A DNA stretch of 9,769 bases. Origin: an uncultured Paraprevotella sp. (GTDB lineage Bacteria > Bacteroidota > Bacteroidia > Bacteroidales > Bacteroidaceae). The stretch lies in assembly GCA_900766785.1 (NCBI GenBank), contig CAAFWT010000071.1, positions 1-9,769 of the forward strand, in the 5' to 3' direction. Below, piece by piece: positions 6,166 through 9,769 of this stretch. The position numbers and the translations under genes were made by a program. How positions within the stretch are numbered: position 1 is the stretch's first letter; each line of letters opens with the position of its first letter. The notes under the pieces were generated by a model. The model had not been told where the DNA came from. It worked only from the letters and a program-made list of their open reading frames with translations, and ran no database searches.

Positions 6166-6239
6166 AGGATTTTCTCATGGATATCTCACTTTTTGTACGA
6201 AAAACCATTTGGCAGAGAGCGTGTTTGCTTCTTTTTCCG

Positions 6240-6247
6240 TAACTTTG
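6240..6247 (+). promoter_or_regulatory. -7 promoter box for the rhamnosidase operon
   Basis: TAACTTTG is an exact TAnnTTTG match and identical to the amidase -7 box; both are preceded by a TTTTCC run. The nearest upstream TTTG motifs (6224-6227 and 6208-6211) lie 12 and 28 bp away instead of about 20, so the -33 element is weak. Transcription from here would leave a leader of about 95 nt before the ATG at 6346. Confidence 0.55.
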
Positions 6248-6345
6248 AATGACGAGAGGGAAGTAAAGAATAGATGGCGTCCCTATATGTTCGGAGTAGA
6301 TATAGAAACAAACTTATCTGTTAAAAACCATAATTGATTATTTAC

Positions 6346-8595
6346 ATGAGAAAGAGTCTATTCATTGTTGTGATTCTGCTCTCCTACGCATTGTCAGCTT
6401 TGGCCCAATGGAACGATGCCAAATGGATAACTGTGGGGGAAGGTAATGCCGATGTGCCCAACTCATGGGCGCGTTATCGTAAGGATGTGCTTATCAAGAG
6501 TTTGCCCGAACAGGTGCTTGCCAATATATGTGTGGACAGCAAGTATTGGCTATATGTCAATGGCAAACAAGTGGTCTTTGAGGGAGGCCTCAAGCGTGGA
6601 CCAAATCCTACAGATTCCTACTATGACGTGGTCAACCTTCGTCCTCATCTGCGCAAGGGTGCCAACAGCATAGAGGTGCTGGTGTGGCATTTCGGAAAGA
6701 CAGGATTCAGCCATATCGACAGCGGACGGATGGGCTTGCTCTTTTCTGCTCCTGCCATCGGACTGGTCTCCAATAGTGAATGGGAAAGCCGTCTGCTGGC
6801 CGAATATTCGGAATGCGGAGAGCCTAAACCCAACTATCGTTTGAGCGAAAGCAGCATTCACTATGATGCTCGTGTGGCTCAGGCTGATGCTGAGAAACCC
6901 TATGTGGCTAGCAAGGAGATAGGTAAGGCAGGCGATGCTCCCTGGAATGCTCTTCATGAGCGTCCCATCCCCCTCTTCAAAGATTTCGGTCTGAAGAAAG
7001 TGAAGTTTACGCGCAGTGAGGGTGAGACGGAGGATACGCTGGTGGCTCAACTTCCCTACAACATGCACCTCACTCCTTATATAGAGGTGGATGATCCCGA
7101 GGGAGGAAGTCTGATACGCTTGCAGACAGATCATATCCAAGGAGGAAGTGAATGGAGTGTGCGTGCCGAATATGTCACCTGCAAGGGAAAACAGTCATAC
7201 GAATCGCTGGGGTGGATGAATGGAGAGATTCTCTATGTGATTCTGCCTCATCACGTAAGGGTAACCAAATTGCAGTACCGGGAGAGTGGATATGACGGAT
7301 TGCCCGAAGGCAGTTTCCATTGCGACGACTCTTATTTCAACCGCTTCTGGGAGAAGGGCCTGCGCACCCTCTATGTGAATATGCGTGACACCTATTATGA
7401 CTGTCCCGACCGCGAGCGAGCCCAATGGTGGGGAGATGTGACCGTACTGATGGGTGAATGTTTCTATACGTATAGTCCACGTGTGCATCATCTCATGCGC
7501 AAGGGTATCCTGGAACTGTGTGCTTTCCAGAACGACAAGGGCATCATCCACAGCCCCATCCCTGGCAACTACGACTCAGAATTGCCCGCGCAGATGTTGG
7601 CAAGCATCGGTCTGTATGGTTTCTGGAATTACTATATGAACACTGCCGACACGGTTACCATCAGAGAGGTTTATCCTGCAATATGCCGTTATCTCGATGT
7701 ATGGAAGATAGAGCCCGGTGGCCTTACTGCCGAACGACATGGAGCCTGGGACTGGGGCGACTGGGGTGAGAACCGCGACATGCGTCTCATCTATGCTGCG
7801 TGGCATTACATGGCTCTGGATGCAGCTGCCCGCATGGCTGATTTGCTCGAGAAGCCTCAGGACGCTTACCTCTTCCGTCAGAAGATGACTCAGGTGAAGC
7901 GTGGCTATAATGCCTGCTGGACGGGTAAGGCTTATCGTCATCCCACCTTCACGGGGGATACCGATGACCGTGTACAGGCGCTGGCCATCATAAGTGGAAT
8001 TGCCGATACTGACAAATATCCTGCCATCAGCAAGTTGCTGCGTACGCAGAAGCATGCAAGCCCTTATATGGAGAAGTACGTCATGGAATCGCTCTTCCAG
8101 TTGGGAGATGGAGAATATGCCATGGAGCGTGCCCATGAGCGCTACCATCATATGGTGATGGATTCCCTGCATACCACCCTCTACGAAGGATGGCTCGCAG
8201 GAGCAAACGGATTCGGTGGCGGCACCACCAATCATGCTTGGAGCGGTGGTCCCCTCACCGTCATCGCCCAGTATCTGATGGGTGTGAGCGTGAGAGAGCC
8301 AGGATGGAAAGTGTTCTCGGTTTGTCCTGTGCCAGTACGTTTCAAGAAGGCCGACATCAGCATACCCACCATCCGCGGTATGGTGAAGACTGCGTTCCAG
8401 CTGGGAGAAACCACTGATGTTTATAGCATCACGGTGCCTCGGGATACGCATGCATACTACTATCTTCCCTGTCAGGATGCTGCTCAGGCAAAAGGTGCAG
8501 AGGCATATATCTGCACAGATAGCAAGGTGCAGAAGGAGGGTCGCCTGTGCCTCTTGCTACCTGCAGGCAACTATAAGTTCAAGGTTCGCAAATAA
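6346..8595 (+). CDS. Secreted GH78-type alpha-L-rhamnosidase
   Basis: This is a 749-residue exported glycoside hydrolase. The start is set at the ATG at 6346, because the TTG at 6334 would only add four residues before a clean signal peptide (MRKSLFIVVILLSYALSALA, cleavage after A20). An N-terminal beta-sandwich (about 21-135) has the WNDAKWI and SWARYRK elements usual in rhamnosidases. A second beta domain spans about 215-325, the (alpha/alpha)6 catalytic barrel about 325-665, and a C-terminal beta domain about 665-749. The GH78 active-site signature appears as DCPDRERAQWWGD (352-364), with E357 the likely general acid. WDWGDWG (468-474), the probable base E614 in TTLYEGW, and NHAWSGGP (629-636) follow. 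The common form is DCPQRDERxGWxGD, so this is a divergent version. The enzyme would release terminal alpha-L-rhamnose from plant or bacterial glycans in the periplasm or outside. No SusC/SusD pair is nearby. It is probably co-transcribed with the next gene (23-bp gap). Confidence 0.88.
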   Translation: MRKSLFIVVILLSYALSALAQWNDAKWITVGEGNADVPNSWARYRKDVLIKSLPEQVLANICVDSKYWLYVNGKQVVFEGGLKRGPNPTDSYYDVVNLRPHLRKGANSIEVLVWHFGKTGFSHIDSGRMGLLFSAPAIGLVSNSEWESRLLAEYSECGEPKPNYRLSESSIHYDARVAQADAEKPYVASKEIGKAGDAPWNALHERPIPLFKDFGLKKVKFTRSEGETEDTLVAQLPYNMHLTPYIEVDDPEGGSLIRLQTDHIQGGSEWSVRAEYVTCKGKQSYESLGWMNGEILYVILPHHVRVTKLQYRESGYDGLPEGSFHCDDSYFNRFWEKGLRTLYVNMRDTYYDCPDRERAQWWGDVTVLMGECFYTYSPRVHHLMRKGILELCAFQNDKGIIHSPIPGNYDSELPAQMLASIGLYGFWNYYMNTADTVTIREVYPAICRYLDVWKIEPGGLTAERHGAWDWGDWGENRDMRLIYAAWHYMALDAAARMADLLEKPQDAYLFRQKMTQVKRGYNACWTGKAYRHPTFTGDTDDRVQALAIISGIADTDKYPAISKLLRTQKHASPYMEKYVMESLFQLGDGEYAMERAHERYHHMVMDSLHTTLYEGWLAGANGFGGGTTNHAWSGGPLTVIAQYLMGVSVREPGWKVFSVCPVPVRFKKADISIPTIRGMVKTAFQLGETTDVYSITVPRDTHAYYYLPCQDAAQAKGAEAYICTDSKVQKEGRLCLLLPAGNYKFKVRK

Positions 8596-8618
8596 TACCT
8601 AATTTTTGATATTTGACT

Positions 8619-9485
8619 ATGAATAGAAAATGTTTGTTGGCATTGGCTTTCATCTGTATGCCTCTGCTGAGTTTTGCAAAAGAAAAGGTTCAAGATCCTG
8701 TGAAGGTCAGATGGTGTACCTTCAACATCCGCTGTATCGCTTCCGACGATGAGAAGATTGGTTGTGGATGGGATTCACGCAAGGAGCGTGTGGCCCAGTA
8801 TGTGATTGACAACAAGATAGATATCGTGGGCATGCAGGAGGTTACCTTCAAGCAACTCCAGTATCTGAGAGATTACCTCAAGGACTATGACTATGTGGGA
8901 GTAGGCAGAACCGATGGCAAGGAAAAAGGAGAGTTTACACCTGTCTTTTACCTCAAGGACAAGTACGAGGCTCTGGACAAGGGCAATTTCTGGTTGAGCG
9001 AGACACCCGATGTCCCTGGTTCCAAGGGATGGGATGCTGCTATAGAACGTGTAGCCAGTTATGTCAAACTCAAGGACAAGGCTACTGGACGCATCTTCAT
9101 GGCCATCAATACCCATTATGACCACGTGGGAGTCACAGCACGCAAGGAGAGTGCAAAGCTCATCATGAAGAAGATTCAGGAAATCGTGGGCAGCAACCCT
9201 GCAGTAGTTACAGGCGACTTCAACATTGAGGAGTCCGATGAGGCCTATAAGACCATGGTTACCGATGCCTTCAAGATGAACGATGCTTATCATATGACAG
9301 CCCATCATACTGGAGCTCCTTACACCTTCCAGAGCTTCTGCAGAATATCTCCCCTGCAGGCTCCCAAGATAGACTTCATATTCATTACTCCTAATGTGAA
9401 GGTTCTGCAGAGCCATATAGAGCGAGAGAATCCCAAACGTCAACTTTCCGACCACAATCCTCATTGGGCCGATCTGGAGTTCTGA
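8619..9485 (+). CDS. Secreted endonuclease/exonuclease/phosphatase (EEP) family protein
   Basis: This is a 288-residue exported hydrolase. The ATG at 8619 is preferred over the TTG at 8613 because it gives a standard signal peptide (MNRKCLLALAFICMPLLSFA, cleavage after A20). The complete EEP metal-dependent phosphoesterase motif set is visible: FNIR (N36), GMQEV (metal-binding E74), NTHYDHVG (H166, D168), TGDFNIEES (D200, N202), KIDFIF (D252) and LSDHNP (D278, catalytic H279). The superfamily includes DNase I, exonuclease III, sphingomyelinases and inositol phosphatases. Secreted Bacteroidetes members of this size are generally uncharacterised, and nothing here fixes whether the substrate is nucleic acid, lipid or a phosphorylated sugar. 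It lies 23 bp after the rhamnosidase and before a strong terminator, so the pair likely forms a two-gene operon. A role in trimming phosphorylated or phosphodiester-linked glycans is an inference from that pairing. Confidence 0.93.
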   Translation: MNRKCLLALAFICMPLLSFAKEKVQDPVKVRWCTFNIRCIASDDEKIGCGWDSRKERVAQYVIDNKIDIVGMQEVTFKQLQYLRDYLKDYDYVGVGRTDGKEKGEFTPVFYLKDKYEALDKGNFWLSETPDVPGSKGWDAAIERVASYVKLKDKATGRIFMAINTHYDHVGVTARKESAKLIMKKIQEIVGSNPAVVTGDFNIEESDEAYKTMVTDAFKMNDAYHMTAHHTGAPYTFQSFCRISPLQAPKIDFIFITPNVKVLQSHIERENPKRQLSDHNPHWADLEF

Positions 9486-9500
9486 TGTTCCGAACCTTAT

Positions 9501-9552
9501 AAGTGAAGGCGCCTTTTCCGTAAACACTTACAGGAAAAGGCGCCTTCATTTT
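9501..9552 (+). terminator. Strong hairpin terminator after the rhamnosidase/EEP operon
   Basis: A perfect 16-bp inverted repeat, TGAAGGCGCCTTTTCC (9504-9519) and GGAAAAGGCGCCTTCA (9533-9548), continues inward as GTAA/TTAC past one bulged A at 9532, leaving a 4-nt ACAC loop. Outward, AAG pairs with TTT (one G-T wobble), adding three pairs beyond the 16-bp stem, and a short T run follows. It starts about 16-19 bp after the EEP stop codon. The near symmetry, with A-rich and T-rich outer flanks, could let it work on both strands. Confidence 0.9.
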
Positions 9553-9653
9553 GATTCCCCATGGTTTTTCCACTGAGCCGTATATCCAATATGCGGGTTT
9601 ATCGATGACTCGTATTTCAACAGGGCTTTTAGCAACTTATCAGGGAACTTTCC

Positions 9654-9689
9654 CGCAAACGTTTGCATCTGTTATCGCAAACGTTTGCG
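9654..9689. promoter_or_regulatory. Paired LacI/PurR-like operators
   Basis: The 12-bp perfect palindrome GCAAACGTTTGC occurs at 9655-9666 and 9677-9688; the second copy extends to a 14-bp palindrome (9676-9689). The centres are 22 bp apart, about two helical turns, so bound dimers would sit on the same face. The central ACGT with A/T-rich arms and outer GC resembles LacI/GalR-family operators such as the E. coli PurR box. The sites lie beyond the operon terminator, so they most likely control a gene to the right of the window. Confidence 0.7.
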
Positions 9690-9769
9690 TCTCATCCGCG
9701 GTAGAGAAACCACATGGTTTTTTCTGCGGAATCCCCCTCACTCCTTCATCTTCATGCTCTCTTTCCTCC

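Noticed and set aside
6334..6345. Upstream TTG start for the rhamnosidase
   Set aside because: It would add only four residues before the signal peptide; the ATG at 6346 gives a standard export signal.
7576..8451. 291-codon open frame on the - strand inside the rhamnosidase gene
   Set aside because: It lies wholly antisense to a gene with signal peptide, domains and catalytic motifs. Its own translation is His/Ile-rich with no recognisable domain, so it is a frame shadow.
8613..8618. Upstream TTG start for the EEP protein
   Set aside because: The ATG two codons later gives a standard signal peptide start, and TTG starts are rare in this group.

Overview
The window looks like chromosomal DNA from a Bacteroidales bacterium, most likely of the Prevotellaceae type. 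The signs are TAnnTTTG-type promoter boxes, almost no Shine-Dalgarno sequences, a soluble TonB C-terminal-domain protein, a secreted amidase with a SPOR-like tail, a secreted GH78-type rhamnosidase, and the pairing of AraM-type glycerol-1-phosphate dehydrogenase with an organophosphate transporter. No transposase, phage gene, rRNA, tRNA or CRISPR array was seen.

Left block (1-3240, + strand): the C-terminal end of a probable sn-glycerol-1-phosphate dehydrogenase, a GlpT/UhpT-like organophosphate:phosphate antiporter, and a HAD-IIA (NagD/AraL-type) phosphatase that overlaps the transporter by 17 bp. These three look like one operon for taking up and processing a phosphorylated glycerol or sugar. 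A small exported TonB-domain protein follows after 25 bp, and the block ends at a strong hairpin terminator (3199-3230).

Middle block (3241-6137): about 350 bp without a convincing gene, holding short repeats and ending in a well-formed Bacteroidetes promoter. Then comes a secreted N-acetylmuramoyl-L-alanine amidase (+) with a long repeat-bearing linker and a SPOR-like domain. It meets a LOG-family/PpnN-like protein (-) tail to tail, and the two coding regions overlap by 32 bp.

Right block (6138-9769): a 208-bp divergent promoter region, then a secreted GH78-type alpha-L-rhamnosidase and a secreted endonuclease/exonuclease/phosphatase-family protein 23 bp downstream. The two probably share a transcript that ends at a near-perfect hairpin terminator (9504-9548). 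Past the terminator lie two copies of the 12-bp palindrome GCAAACGTTTGC, 22 bp apart. They resemble LacI/PurR-family operators and probably serve a gene outside the window.

The genes belong to known families. The less ordinary points are the G1P-type gene trio, the two repeat arrays of different apparent age in the amidase linker, a probable leaderless promoter with an overlapping palindrome, and the paired LacI-like operators at the right edge.
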